Below, piece by piece: positions 6,807-14,571 of a DNA stretch of 20,027 nt. Both the position numbers and the translations under genes were made by a program. A model generated the notes under the pieces. That model was not told the origin of the DNA and did no database searches. It worked only from the letters and a program-made list of their open reading frames with translations. The DNA comes from a virus. The stretch is from positions 1 to 20,027 of the IMG/VR virus record IMGVR_UViG_3300036715_000324; one strand, 5' to 3'. The stretch's first letter is position 1. Every line of letters starts with the position of its first letter.

Positions 6807-9041
6807 TTACAATTTACATGCTCCACCAGCACAACCATCATCACTATCTTGGTTATTACCGTCACGAGTGTTATGGTAATAGAGGGCTTTGATACCTAGC
6901 TTGTAAGTAGTAATTAAATCACGAATCAAGATGTTCATGGGAACTTTTTCCCCTTCAAACCGCATCGGATCATAGTTAGTATTAGCAGATACCGATTGAT
7001 CGATAAATTTCTGCATAATAGCAACAATCTCCAAATAGCCTGTATTATCAGGAATATCCCATAAAAGCTCATAGTTAACAGTACCTACATCTGGAACTAC
7101 TTGATTGTATGTACCAGACTTACTCGCTTTAACGGATACAAGACCTCTAGGAGGTTCTATACCGTTAGTTGAGTTAGTTACTGCAGAACTAGTCTCACAA
7201 GGCATCTGAGCAGTTACAGTAGAGTTACGTAAACCGTGAGTTGCAATATTCCTACGTAACAGCTCCCAATCCAATAAAAGTTCTTGTGTATGGACAGTAT
7301 CTACATCTTTCTTGTAACGGTCAATAGGTAGAACGTTTTGCGAATATGATGTATTCCGATAGTATTCACAAGCACCTACTTCAAAAGCTAATGTATTACT
7401 AGCATCTAAAAGATAGTATTGGAGTGCTTCCATAGTTCTATGGACTAAGTTGTTAGCAGAACCGTTGGAATAGTAAACACCATTCTTTGCTAGATAGTAA
7501 GCAAAGTTAGTTACACCAATACCAAGTGATCTACGAGATTTAGCTTTTAAAGCCGCTTCTTCAGGATAATCTTGATAGTCTAATAGTGCATCTAAACCTC
7601 TAACTAGTAAGTCAGATAAGTGTGCTAATTCATGCAACTCATCAATAGCACCTAAATTAATAGCTGCTAATGTGCATAGAGCAATCTCTTCATCTTCTGT
7701 ACCCATCGGTTTAGTAGGTAAAGTGATTTCCATACACAGATTGGATTGCTTAATTGGATCTACTTCAGCAATAAATGCACTGTTAGTATTGCAGTGATCT
7801 ACGTTCTGAATATAGATACGTCCTGTCTGAGCACGTTCTTGCATAAGAGCAGCAAATAAAGCAGAAGCTTTAATTACATCTTTACGAATAGAAGTATCAT
7901 GCTCATACTGAACATATAGACGTTCAAACTCATCTTGGTCTTGGAAGAAAGCATCGTACAATCCAGGCACATCACTAGGACTAAATAAAGTAATAACACC
8001 ATTTGTTAACAAACGTTGATACATAAGCTTATTTAGTTGCACACCATAGTCACTACCTCGAATACGCGTCTCTTCAGTACCTCTGTTATTTTTAAGTACT
8101 AACAGATCCATAATATCTAATCGCCACAGTGGGTAGAACATAGTAGCACTACCTCCACGAATAGCTCCCTGTGAACAGCTTTTAACAGCTGAATGGAAGT
8201 GTTTCATGAATGGAATTACGCCAGTATGTCTAGCATCTCCATTACGGATCTTAGAACCTTCAGTACGAATACGTCCTACGTTAAGACCAATACCTGCCTT
8301 TTGAGAAATGTAGTTAATAACGGCTGCTGCTGTAGCATTAATTGATTTCAGAGAATCATCCGATTCAATTAATACACATGAACTAAACTGACGTGTAGGA
8401 GTTCTTAAACCTCCCATAATCGGTGTAGGTAAGCTAATCTTATGAAGTGATACTGCATCATAGAAAGCTTTAACATACATCATTCTAATAACTTTAGAGT
8501 ACTTACCAAACAATGTTGCAGCAATCATCATATAAGCTGCTTGTGGAGTCTCATAATGTTGACCTGTAACACGATCTTGTACTAGATACTTAGTAAGTAG
8601 TTGGATTGTTGCAGCATAGCTGAATAAGAAATCTCGATCATAATCAATATGATCGGCTAACTCATTAAGCTCATCTGTAGAATACAATTCTAATACTTCT
8701 GGATCATACTTACCTAGATTAACGTTAGTTTTAACTACATCAGTAAAGTAAGTTGGGTTATTGCTGTTATGTACACGCTTTCTTAAAGCCATCATAGCAA
8801 GCTTAGCTGCCATATACTGATAGTCAGGCTCATGAACACTAATAAGATCAGCAGCTGACTTAATAAGTAACTCATGAATGCTATCAGTACTGACACCATC
8901 AGCAAGCTGGATATGTGCTTTTAGAGCAACTTCGGATACAGATACATCTAATCCTTCTGCTGCCCATGAAAGTACATTTTCGATCTTCTTGATATCCAGT
9001 GGTTCTGATTCACCATTTCTTTTTAATACATTAATTATCAC
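6807..9041 (-). CDS. nrdA: Class Ia ribonucleoside-diphosphate reductase, alpha subunit
   Basis: This 744-residue subunit reduces ribonucleoside diphosphates to deoxy forms together with NrdB. The start is GTG 9041, in a GTGA overlap with the nrdB stop, with a strong GGAGG 9 nt upstream. Residues 1-90 look like an ATP-cone. The redox pair is C222 (FSSCVL) and C456 (ALCTLAAINLG), and the thiyl radical site is C436 in NLCMEI, with N434 and E438. The radical path tyrosines Y721 and Y722 (LYYHNTRDG) are present, as are the C-terminal shuttle cysteines C737 and C742 (DGCAGGACKL). All match the E. coli class Ia pattern. The gene looks intact and of near normal length. It would raise the dNTP supply for phage replication. 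Confidence 0.98.
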   Translation of the reverse strand: MIINVLKRNGESEPLDIKKIENVLSWAAEGLDVSVSEVALKAHIQLADGVSTDSIHELLIKSAADLISVHEPDYQYMAAKLAMMALRKRVHNSNNPTYFTDVVKTNVNLGKYDPEVLELYSTDELNELADHIDYDRDFLFSYAATIQLLTKYLVQDRVTGQHYETPQAAYMMIAATLFGKYSKVIRMMYVKAFYDAVSLHKISLPTPIMGGLRTPTRQFSSCVLIESDDSLKSINATAAAVINYISQKAGIGLNVGRIRTEGSKIRNGDARHTGVIPFMKHFHSAVKSCSQGAIRGGSATMFYPLWRLDIMDLLVLKNNRGTEETRIRGSDYGVQLNKLMYQRLLTNGVITLFSPSDVPGLYDAFFQDQDEFERLYVQYEHDTSIRKDVIKASALFAALMQERAQTGRIYIQNVDHCNTNSAFIAEVDPIKQSNLCMEITLPTKPMGTEDEEIALCTLAAINLGAIDELHELAHLSDLLVRGLDALLDYQDYPEEAALKAKSRRSLGIGVTNFAYYLAKNGVYYSNGSANNLVHRTMEALQYYLLDASNTLAFEVGACEYYRNTSYSQNVLPIDRYKKDVDTVHTQELLLDWELLRRNIATHGLRNSTVTAQMPCETSSAVTNSTNGIEPPRGLVSVKASKSGTYNQVVPDVGTVNYELLWDIPDNTGYLEIVAIMQKFIDQSVSANTNYDPMRFEGEKVPMNILIRDLITTYKLGIKALYYHNTRDGNNQDSDDGCAGGACKL

Positions 9042-10126
9042 AAACTCATACCTCCAAATAAAGAACTGTCGATTGTACTATCAACTGCACCTGTAAGGTA
9101 AGAGCTGATTTCTGTCTCTTGAGGAGCTACTTGTACTGTATCTGAATTTAAGTATTTGTTAATCCAGGGGATTGGATTCTTTTTCTTATCTCCAGAATAG
9201 TTTGTAACTACTCCGATAGCTTTCATACGGATGTCAGCTATATAACGGATATATTGTGTAAGAATTTCTGCATTAAGACCAAGAACTGGACCTCTACTAA
9301 ACAAGTATTCAGCCCAAGCTGTTTCCTGCTTAATTACAGCGTCCATAGTTGTTTTAATCCAAGTAGAGTTACCATTTGCTACACTAGCCCACAACTCTCC
9401 TTCAGAGCCATTTGCAAGCGTTGTAAGGATATGCTGAACTGCACTCATATGAAGACTTTCGTCTCTAGCAATAAGAGTGATGATCTTAGAGTTACCTTCC
9501 ATCAGAGATCTTTCATTGAAACTAAATGAGCAGGCAAATGATACATAGAATCTAACTGATTCAAGTGCATACACACTGAACAAAGTTCTATATATTTGTG
9601 ACATACATCTAATTGGACCAATCTCAGGTGTTTGATTCATTTTAATTAATAAATCGTACTCTTCCCCAACACTAGCAGCTCTTTCTAAAATCTCCTCAAT
9701 AGAGGTAATCTGATCAAGTACTTCACTAGGATTAGGGTACACATTACGGATAATGTGGGTGTAACTCCTACTATGGATAGTTTCACTAAATGCCCATGTT
9801 TCAATCCAAGTCTCTAATTCAGGTAAACTAACGATAGGTAGAAATGCTAAATTAGGACTACGACCTTGTACCGAATCTAAGAGGATTTGGTACTTTAGAT
9901 TGCTAGTAAACATATGCTGTTCAGCTTCTGTAAGCTTATTGAAGTCATGCTTATCTTTAGTCAGATCAATCTCTTCTGGTCTCCAAAAGAAGCTTAATTG
10001 ACGTTCTGTAAACTTATCAATCCAAGGATATTTCATGTCATCATATCGAGCTACATCTACACCTTCACCTAGAAACATTGGCTGCTCTAGGTGGGATACT
10101 GCTGTCGGTCTAAATACACTCATCAT
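9038..10126 (-). CDS. nrdB: Class Ia ribonucleoside-diphosphate reductase, beta subunit
   Basis: This subunit (362 residues from ATG 10126) carries the diiron site and tyrosyl radical. Numbered from the upstream GTG 10132, the ligands are D86, E117, H120, E191, E225 and H228. The radical tyrosine is Y124 in HSRSYTHIIRN. The segments ESVRFYVSFACSF and LIARDESLH match class Ia NrdB closely. Between H120 and E191 about 15 residues are missing compared with E. coli, without loss of any ligand. The start is uncertain. ATG 10126 forms the ATGA overlap typical of this genome, while GTG 10132 and ATG 10123 are also in frame. Upstream is the DUF3310 gene and downstream is nrdA, giving an nrdB-nrdA order that is the reverse of E. 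coli. Confidence 0.97.
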   Translation of the reverse strand: MMSVFRPTAVSHLEQPMFLGEGVDVARYDDMKYPWIDKFTERQLSFFWRPEEIDLTKDKHDFNKLTEAEQHMFTSNLKYQILLDSVQGRSPNLAFLPIVSLPELETWIETWAFSETIHSRSYTHIIRNVYPNPSEVLDQITSIEEILERAASVGEEYDLLIKMNQTPEIGPIRCMSQIYRTLFSVYALESVRFYVSFACSFSFNERSLMEGNSKIITLIARDESLHMSAVQHILTTLANGSEGELWASVANGNSTWIKTTMDAVIKQETAWAEYLFSRGPVLGLNAEILTQYIRYIADIRMKAIGVVTNYSGDKKKNPIPWINKYLNSDTVQVAPQETEISSYLTGAVDSTIDSSLFGGMSL

Positions 10127-10374
10127 GCCCACTCATCTGCATTGTGTTTTTGTATGTTAGAAGCTTTAGTTTGCTCTAACTCAATCAACAGTTGCACATA
10201 GTGGATGATCTTGTGTAAGTCTTGTGTACCATTCTTATTACGCCATCGAGTAATATACTTAATAACATTCCCTTCAATATAAGGGATATTATTAGCAGTA
10301 ATATACTCTACAGGCTGAATAACTAGATTTTTGTAGTGATCTCCACCTACTTGGTTACTGAATGCTGTTGTCAT
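10123..10374 (-). CDS. DUF3310 family protein
   Basis: This 83-residue protein matches the DUF3310 pattern common in phages: GGDHY near the N-terminus, IQPVEYI, GNVIKYITRW, then DLHKIIHYVQLLIEL in a long helix. The biochemical role of this family is not established; it often sits beside nucleotide kinase or nucleotide metabolism genes in phages. The same holds here, between a MazG-like gene and nrdB. The start is ATG 10374 with AAAGGA about 8 nt upstream, and the gene begins 20 nt inside the end of the MazG-like gene. Its TGA overlaps the nrdB start. The tail after residue 70 is polar and probably flexible. Confidence 0.9.
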   Translation of the reverse strand: MTTAFSNQVGGDHYKNLVIQPVEYITANNIPYIEGNVIKYITRWRNKNGTQDLHKIIHYVQLLIELEQTKASNIQKHNADEWA

Positions 10375-10978
10375 TATTTGTATCCTTTAAAGCAAGACTG
10401 AAATCAGGTCCACGATAGTTAGTTACAGATTTAAGAATCTTACCTTTATGGTAAGTTTTACCGTTAATATCAGTACAATCTCTAGTAACTTTAACAAACC
10501 ATAGACCTGATTTTGTATCGAATAGTGCTTCTGTTTTAATGTTTAGAGTAGCATAGTGAGCTACAGTATTAGATGCTTCAGTCATATCTTTATCAAATTT
10601 ACTTAGATTTGATTCAACCACTACATCTAAACAGTACTCGATGATATCTTGTGTAGTATCTACCAATGAGATTAGACCTTGTAAAGTGAAAAAAGCTTTC
10701 GTAGGGATACTTACATCTTGTAAGTGAGCTTTTAATAAGATTATTGTGACATACACAAATACACAGTCACCAATGCCGTCTAAAATTTCAACCTGATTGT
10801 GGGATACACAAGCAGAATATAATTCTTCAACTTCTTCATCAAGCTGTCTGTACTGATTCTGTAATGCTTCTTCAGGATGATCATACATACCCGTAATCCG
10901 CATAAAAGTGTCAATTCTATCCTCATCCTGTGCGTAATCAAAATCCGTAGTATTTTCTAGTTGTGGTTCGTGTGCCAT
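10355..10978 (-). CDS. MazG-like NTP pyrophosphohydrolase-related protein
   Basis: This 207-residue protein has an all-alpha NTP pyrophosphatase signature. An acidic EEVEE helix (48-52) is followed by EILDGIGD (64-71), which is the ExxE, then ExxD/DxxxD arrangement of the MazG and PRA-PH-like superfamily. These acids would bind Mg2+ and split NTPs to NMP and pyrophosphate. Residues 140-200 form a second segment (FDTKSGLWFVKVTRDCTDINGKTYHKGKILKS with breaks), a beta-rich tail that often accompanies phage MazG-like proteins. The start is ATG 10978 with AAGGA upstream. It lies between thyX and the DUF3310/nrdBA genes, which suggests dNTP pool control, or possibly interference with host alarmones. 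Substrate choice cannot be read from the sequence. Confidence 0.82.
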   Translation of the reverse strand: MAHEPQLENTTDFDYAQDEDRIDTFMRITGMYDHPEEALQNQYRQLDEEVEELYSACVSHNQVEILDGIGDCVFVYVTIILLKAHLQDVSIPTKAFFTLQGLISLVDTTQDIIEYCLDVVVESNLSKFDKDMTEASNTVAHYATLNIKTEALFDTKSGLWFVKVTRDCTDINGKTYHKGKILKSVTNYRGPDFSLALKDTNNDNSIQ

Positions 10979-10993
10979 AAGCAGTTTCCTTTT

Positions 10994-11965
10994 TTAACAG
11001 TTGGTATAATCAAAGTTTTGTAAATATAGCTCAGCATATCGTTTATCAGTACTAAGAATATCGTGAATGTCGTTAGCTACATCTTGGATTTCAAGTTGAG
11101 CATGGGAATCTGTGCGGCTAATTATCAATTTAGCCCAAGAAGCGATAGACCCAGTAAAGATAATACTAGTCTCCATAGCTTGAGGTAATACAAATCTGGC
11201 TTGCTCAGGTGCTACACCATCAGCAATCATGTTATCATACAAAGCTAAATCTTCTTTATAGCTATACTGCATAGCATTGATCCACATAGTACTATTAGGA
11301 TGCTCTCCAGCACTACCTTGTTTAACACTACCTTCTGGTTTAGAACGTAGCGAATCAAATAGATGTACTGTAGGACTAGCAGATACATATCTACGACTAA
11401 TCTCATTAGTATCAAACATGCGGTGTGTAAATAGTTGTCGAGCTACAGGAATAGCACATGTAATACGTAAGCTTACATCTACCATTTCAGCTGTTAAAGA
11501 TGAACTAGAATTAGGAATATATCTTTCACGCTGTGCTGGCAAAACCAAATCCGCATTATAAGTTAACTTATAAGCTTCATTTACATATTTCAAAGTACTC
11601 ATATCTAAGAGTAATTTAGCAATACGATTACTGGCGAGATTGTTTAGTTGTCCTGATTGGATTAAACGAACCCATCCGTAATAAGAGGTACGAAACAGTA
11701 ATGTCTGTTCTGCTTTAGAATAATCCCATACAGCTCCTCTTAACAATGTTGGATCTGTGATAACTTTAAAGTCGATATCATTTTCATTAAGTAAGAATGT
11801 AAGCCTTACGTGGAAGAATGGACTAATGTGTTTATTAGTAGCAAGATATTTAATCAATCCTGCATCTCGTTCTTGAGGTTCTGTGCTCCACTTATCGAAA
11901 CTAACTCTAGCTACATTTGCGATAAATGTATCATCGTGAGTATTTTCAAGTAATTCTACTTTCAT
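10994..11965 (-). CDS. thyX: Flavin-dependent thymidylate synthase (ThyX), deviant signature motif
   Basis: ThyX methylates dUMP to dTMP using methylene-tetrahydrofolate, FAD and NADPH. Family marks in this 323-residue protein are ARVSF at 19-23, KYLATNKHISPFFHV (H46), the signature region at 180-193, ARFVLPQAMETS near 256-267, and SRTDSHAQLEIQDVA near 283-297. The usual signature RHRxxSxNExSxRY reads THRMFDTNEISRRY here: the first Arg is Thr180 and the first Ser is Asp185, while H181, R182, N187, E188, S190 and R192 are kept. The protein is longer than the usual 220-270 residues. The start is ATG 11965 in an ATGA overlap with the preceding gene, with AAGGA 6 nt upstream. It is probably active in dTMP supply; the motif changes leave some doubt. 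Confidence 0.92.
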   Translation of the reverse strand: MKVELLENTHDDTFIANVARVSFDKWSTEPQERDAGLIKYLATNKHISPFFHVRLTFLLNENDIDFKVITDPTLLRGAVWDYSKAEQTLLFRTSYYGWVRLIQSGQLNNLASNRIAKLLLDMSTLKYVNEAYKLTYNADLVLPAQRERYIPNSSSSLTAEMVDVSLRITCAIPVARQLFTHRMFDTNEISRRYVSASPTVHLFDSLRSKPEGSVKQGSAGEHPNSTMWINAMQYSYKEDLALYDNMIADGVAPEQARFVLPQAMETSIIFTGSIASWAKLIISRTDSHAQLEIQDVANDIHDILSTDKRYAELYLQNFDYTNC

Positions 11966-12723
11966 TTATTTTCCTTTAGTCTGTTAGCTCTGTATTGTTC
12001 AAGTTCTTCGTATGTATCAAAGTACGTATTAATGTGAGCACGATCATCACCAATAGATTTTAGATAGTGTGCTACAAGTTTTTTAAAGTCTGATGCTTCT
12101 AGTAATCTAGTTAACCTTACATCTATAATAGTGTTATCAAGATAAGCTTGTATGTCTGAAATGTAAGCAATCACACTATGATTACTAGTACTAGGATTTA
12201 ACCTCTTATTATTACTACGCATAGATACCAATTCTTGCATATTATTTTTAATCCAAGAATTGACATATTTGATGTCAATAACAGTATGTACCCATTTGTG
12301 TTCCAAAGGTGTTAGTAAATTGCCTGAAATATCCCAAGTCATGTTTCCAGATCTGAGGTTTAAAGCAATATACGTTTTTGTTACATAATCTTTTTGTGTA
12401 ACTGGATTTACGAATATAAGTCTGATAATTTTTTCGTTATTAAAACTGGCAATGTATTCAATACCCGCTGGAATATGGATAATATCTAATACACTTGGAA
12501 AATAGTTTTTAACTAGTGTAAAGGAATCCTGCGTAGAAATTGATACTAAACAGTCTCTGTAGTACTGTTTAATTAAGTCTGTATCTCTACTGTACTTAAA
12601 TACACATCTGTCTTTTACAGTACTTGTTGTAGAAACCATCTCAGATACGTTTATACGATCCATAATACTATTATTATAGTTATTCAAATAACTTTCAAAT
12701 GTATTTGTTATTTTTAATTGCAT
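11962..12723 (-). CDS. Hypothetical protein, 253 residues
   Basis: Not recognised. The product is mixed alpha/beta with no Cys cluster, P-loop, signal peptide or membrane segment. Residues 60-160 look beta-rich (for example IEYIASFNNEKIIRLIFV and KTYIALNLRSGNMTW), and the C-terminal 70 residues look helical and end in a charged tail. It starts at ATG 12723 with AGGA about 9 nt upstream and ends in the ATGA overlap with thyX, so its translation may set that of thyX. Asn is frequent in the first half, in line with the low GC content. Any link to nucleotide metabolism would be inference from position only. Confidence 0.8.
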   Translation of the reverse strand: MQLKITNTFESYLNNYNNSIMDRINVSEMVSTTSTVKDRCVFKYSRDTDLIKQYYRDCLVSISTQDSFTLVKNYFPSVLDIIHIPAGIEYIASFNNEKIIRLIFVNPVTQKDYVTKTYIALNLRSGNMTWDISGNLLTPLEHKWVHTVIDIKYVNSWIKNNMQELVSMRSNNKRLNPSTSNHSVIAYISDIQAYLDNTIIDVRLTRLLEASDFKKLVAHYLKSIGDDRAHINTYFDTYEELEQYRANRLKENK

Positions 12724-12773
12724 GTTTTGATTCCTGTTTATTAAGATTTATTTTAGAAATGATACTAACTGTT

Positions 12774-12911
12774 TTAAGAGAGTTTTCCTAAAACAAAACC
12801 GATTACTAATGCCAATGTAATTGTAATTCTGTTAAAGACTATAGCCTGTTTTAGTTGGTTTTCTAAGTTAACTACTTTTTGTTTAAGAGTTGTTCTGGTT
12901 GCTCTGTACAT
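12774..12911 (-). CDS. Small single-pass membrane peptide (45 residues), overlapping the zinc-ribbon gene
   Basis: This short frame has not only an ATG (12911) but also a clear ribosome site, AAGGAAG, about 8 nt upstream. The product starts with a basic segment (MYRATRTTLKQK), has a short heptad-like amphipathic stretch (VVNLENQLKQ, residues 13-22), then one hydrophobic helix at residues 26-42 (FNRITITLALVIGFVLG) and ends with KLS. This is the layout of a membrane-anchored short coiled coil. Its first 40 nt overlap the end of the upstream gene in another frame. It fills what would otherwise be a 148-nt gap in a very compact genome. The topology cannot be set with certainty, though the basic N-terminus suggests N-in. 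Roles such as lysis control or superinfection exclusion are only possibilities. Confidence 0.68.
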   Translation of the reverse strand: MYRATRTTLKQKVVNLENQLKQAIVFNRITITLALVIGFVLGKLS

Positions 12912-13111
12912 TCGGTTACTTCCTTTTCTTTACAGCTATCGCATTTCCAACCTTTAACCATATTTTTATCTGTTCTAGGTTGGTATGACTTGCAAGATTC
13001 ACAATAGCGTAATGACCTATTAAAATTAAGTGTGTACATTTTGATTACTGGTTTAGATTTGGTAATGATGTACTTATGTACGTCCATTTCATGTGCATAC
13101 TTACGTTGCAT
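12872..13111 (-). CDS. Small zinc-ribbon protein
   Basis: This 79-residue protein (from ATG 13111) has two CxxC pairs, CESC (C37, C40) and CDSC (C57, C60), 16 residues apart, as in small zinc ribbons, plus C68 in an acidic tail. The N-terminal 35 residues are basic. A nucleic-acid or protein-binding role is plausible but not shown. The start is uncertain: ATG 13111 lies one base after the preceding stop but has no good ribosome site, and a TTG at 13126 in the same frame would add five residues. Translation may rely on coupling. Its 3' end contains the start and ribosome site of the 45-residue membrane peptide in another frame. Confidence 0.72.
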   Translation of the reverse strand: MQRKYAHEMDVHKYIITKSKPVIKMYTLNFNRSLRYCESCKSYQPRTDKNMVKGWKCDSCKEKEVTECTEQPEQLLNKK

Positions 13112-13112
13112 A

Positions 13113-13502
13113 TTAGTAACGTTCAATATGTCGTGCTACATACCAACGGCAGTCAGAATTATCACTAGATATTGTTGTAATATCAGAGTAATCTTCACCT
13201 ACAGTGATTAATTCATGAGCTATTTGTATACCCAATTTCTGTAATACCTCAAGTTCGGCAATTAAAGCATCTATAATTTCTTCACGCCAATGGTATTTAA
13301 TACACCCTGAATAGAATAGTATTGATTCACTTTCTAAGGATAGATCTGTATTTAGATCCAAATTACTACTTTCTAGCCTAATCGCAAACTTATCTATCGT
13401 GTCTTTGAGCGTTAGTGCAATAGTTGCTTCTACAGCTGACTTTTCTTCCTCAGTTTTAGCTACTGAGTAGACGTCTAATACCACATCTGTGTAATATCCC
13501 AT
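13113..13502 (-). CDS. Hypothetical protein, 129 residues
   Basis: Not recognised. The start ATG 13502 has an excellent site, GAGGTGATTAT just before it. The N-terminus MGYYTDVVLDVY is a strongly beta-like segment of a type seen at the start of several uncharacterised phage proteins. The protein is acidic, with Glu-rich helices around residues 17-30 and 73-88 and a single Cys-Ile-Lys-Tyr-His stretch (66-70). No membrane segment or metal-binding pattern is evident. It ends two bases before the zinc-ribbon gene. Function unknown. Confidence 0.8.
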   Translation of the reverse strand: MGYYTDVVLDVYSVAKTEEEKSAVEATIALTLKDTIDKFAIRLESSNLDLNTDLSLESESILFYSGCIKYHWREEIIDALIAELEVLQKLGIQIAHELITVGEDYSDITTISSDNSDCRWYVARHIERY

Positions 13503-13521
13503 ATAATCACCTCAAGTGTAT

Positions 13522-13779
13522 TTAGTTGGTTTGTTTATTGGATACATACGGTGGTAAGTCTTCTAATAATCCAGATAAGAACTGAGAAGTCATAACGATC
13601 TCATATTCAGCATCTTCCAGGTATTCTTCATCTTCTTCGGACATATAAATAGCTTGTACTGTAGAGATAGCATTCTGTAATCGTGCAAAACGATTAGGTA
13701 AGAATTGGCGCATCTCTTGAAGTTCTAATTCGATAATCTGCTCTACTTGCAGTAAAGCTTTACGTTGTTCATTGTTCAT
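13522..13779 (-). CDS. Small acidic helical protein, 85 residues
   Basis: Not recognised. The product is almost wholly alpha-helical by composition: a Leu/Glu/Gln-rich stretch at residues 5-45 (LLQVEQIIELELQEMRQFL) and a very acidic segment EEDEEYLEDAEYE at about 48-60. The strong negative charge would suit a protein that mimics DNA or binds a basic partner, but this is speculation. Start ATG 13779 has TGGA about 7 nt upstream. It sits alone between two short gaps within the run of small genes. Confidence 0.75.
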   Translation of the reverse strand: MNNEQRKALLQVEQIIELELQEMRQFLPNRFARLQNAISTVQAIYMSEEDEEYLEDAEYEIVMTSQFLSGLLEDLPPYVSNKQTN

Positions 13780-13790
13780 GTTGATTCCAT

Positions 13791-14153
13791 TTAGGTTCTG
13801 GTTATTGATTTATGTAGGCTGATTATCATACCAACAGTTAAAATGTTGCTAGGACCCTCTACTTGATGTTCTGTTTCCGCAGTATACATTACGTTCTTAG
13901 AGTAGATAGTACAGTAACCATGTAGTTTAAAAACTTGATCTCCTAACGAGTTTTCCAGCATAGTAAAAAACTCTAATAGAGGAGATTTCCATACTTCAGC
14001 TATACTAAAGTCTTTAAGTAATGATCTGCGGATGTTATTAATAACACGAGTATCAAAATGTACTATATAAGTGTGTAAATCTACGGGTTGTCCTAAAGCT
14101 TTTAATACTTCAAAGTATTCGGTTAACTCTTTAACTTGCTGATTGTATTTCAA
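13791..14153 (-). CDS. Hypothetical protein, 120 residues, TTG start
   Basis: Not recognised. The start is TTG 14153, chosen because a perfect AAGGAG lies 7 nt upstream and no ATG occurs early in the frame. The gene begins 23 nt inside the end of the preceding gene, which suggests coupled translation. The N-terminal 60 residues look helical with a short basic stretch (INNIRRSLLKDF), and the C-terminal half looks beta-rich (KLHGYCTIYSKNVMYTAETE). No motif for catalysis or metal binding is apparent. Unknown function. Confidence 0.75.
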   Translation of the reverse strand: MKYNQQVKELTEYFEVLKALGQPVDLHTYIVHFDTRVINNIRRSLLKDFSIAEVWKSPLLEFFTMLENSLGDQVFKLHGYCTIYSKNVMYTAETEHQVEGPSNILTVGMIISLHKSITRT

Positions 14154-14571
14154 GGTTGTACTCCTTAACTGCTGTTATAAGTTGATTCCTTACTAAATCC
14201 TCATGTATTACAGTTTTAAGTTTATTCAGCAATACCAGTATAGTTATAAAGTGGTGGTATAAGAAGAAGTGTGTTGGTGCAGGTGCATCTGGTGTAGGTA
14301 CTCCAAAAATAGAAGCTTCTACTAATTCAGGTATAGACCTATCTAAATAGCACTCATCTTTGAATACCTGCCTAAGTCTGTGCATAGCTACAGTGGTGTA
14401 CCCCATAATAGTAGATCCCTGCTTCATAGGTATGAGCAATTCGTACTGACTTCTGGATATGTTATAAAGTTCTCCGTGAGGTATTACACCCAACTTCACA
14501 TAAACATCTAGATGCTGTATGGTTTCAATATACAGCTCTGCAAATGTTTTAATCTTTGATTTACATTTCAA
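14131..14571 (-). CDS. Hypothetical protein, 146 residues, TTG start
   Basis: Not recognised. The start is probably TTG 14571, 7 nt after AAGGGG; the first in-frame ATG is 49 codons later. The first 11 nt overlap the end of the metallopeptidase/VWA gene. The N-terminus is basic (KCKSKIKTF). A Pro-rich turn (VPTPDAPAPTH, about residues 91-101) is followed by a hydrophobic stretch FFLYHHFITILVLLNKL near 102-118, which could be a membrane-associated or buried helix. It is followed by a TTG-started gene, so two neighbouring genes share the unusual start codon. Function unknown. Confidence 0.72.
   Translation of the reverse strand: MKCKSKIKTFAELYIETIQHLDVYVKLGVIPHGELYNISRSQYELLIPMKQGSTIMGYTTVAMHRLRQVFKDECYLDRSIPELVEASIFGVPTPDAPAPTHFFLYHHFITILVLLNKLKTVIHEDLVRNQLITAVKEYNLEIQSAS
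14151..14166 (-). promoter_or_regulatory. Ribosome binding site AAGGAG deciding a TTG start
   Basis: On the minus strand AAGGAG (14161-14166), a seven-base spacer and TTG (14151-14153) form an optimal Shine-Dalgarno and start pair within the end of the upstream gene. It supports TTG rather than ATG as the start codon of the 120-residue gene. Confidence 0.75.
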
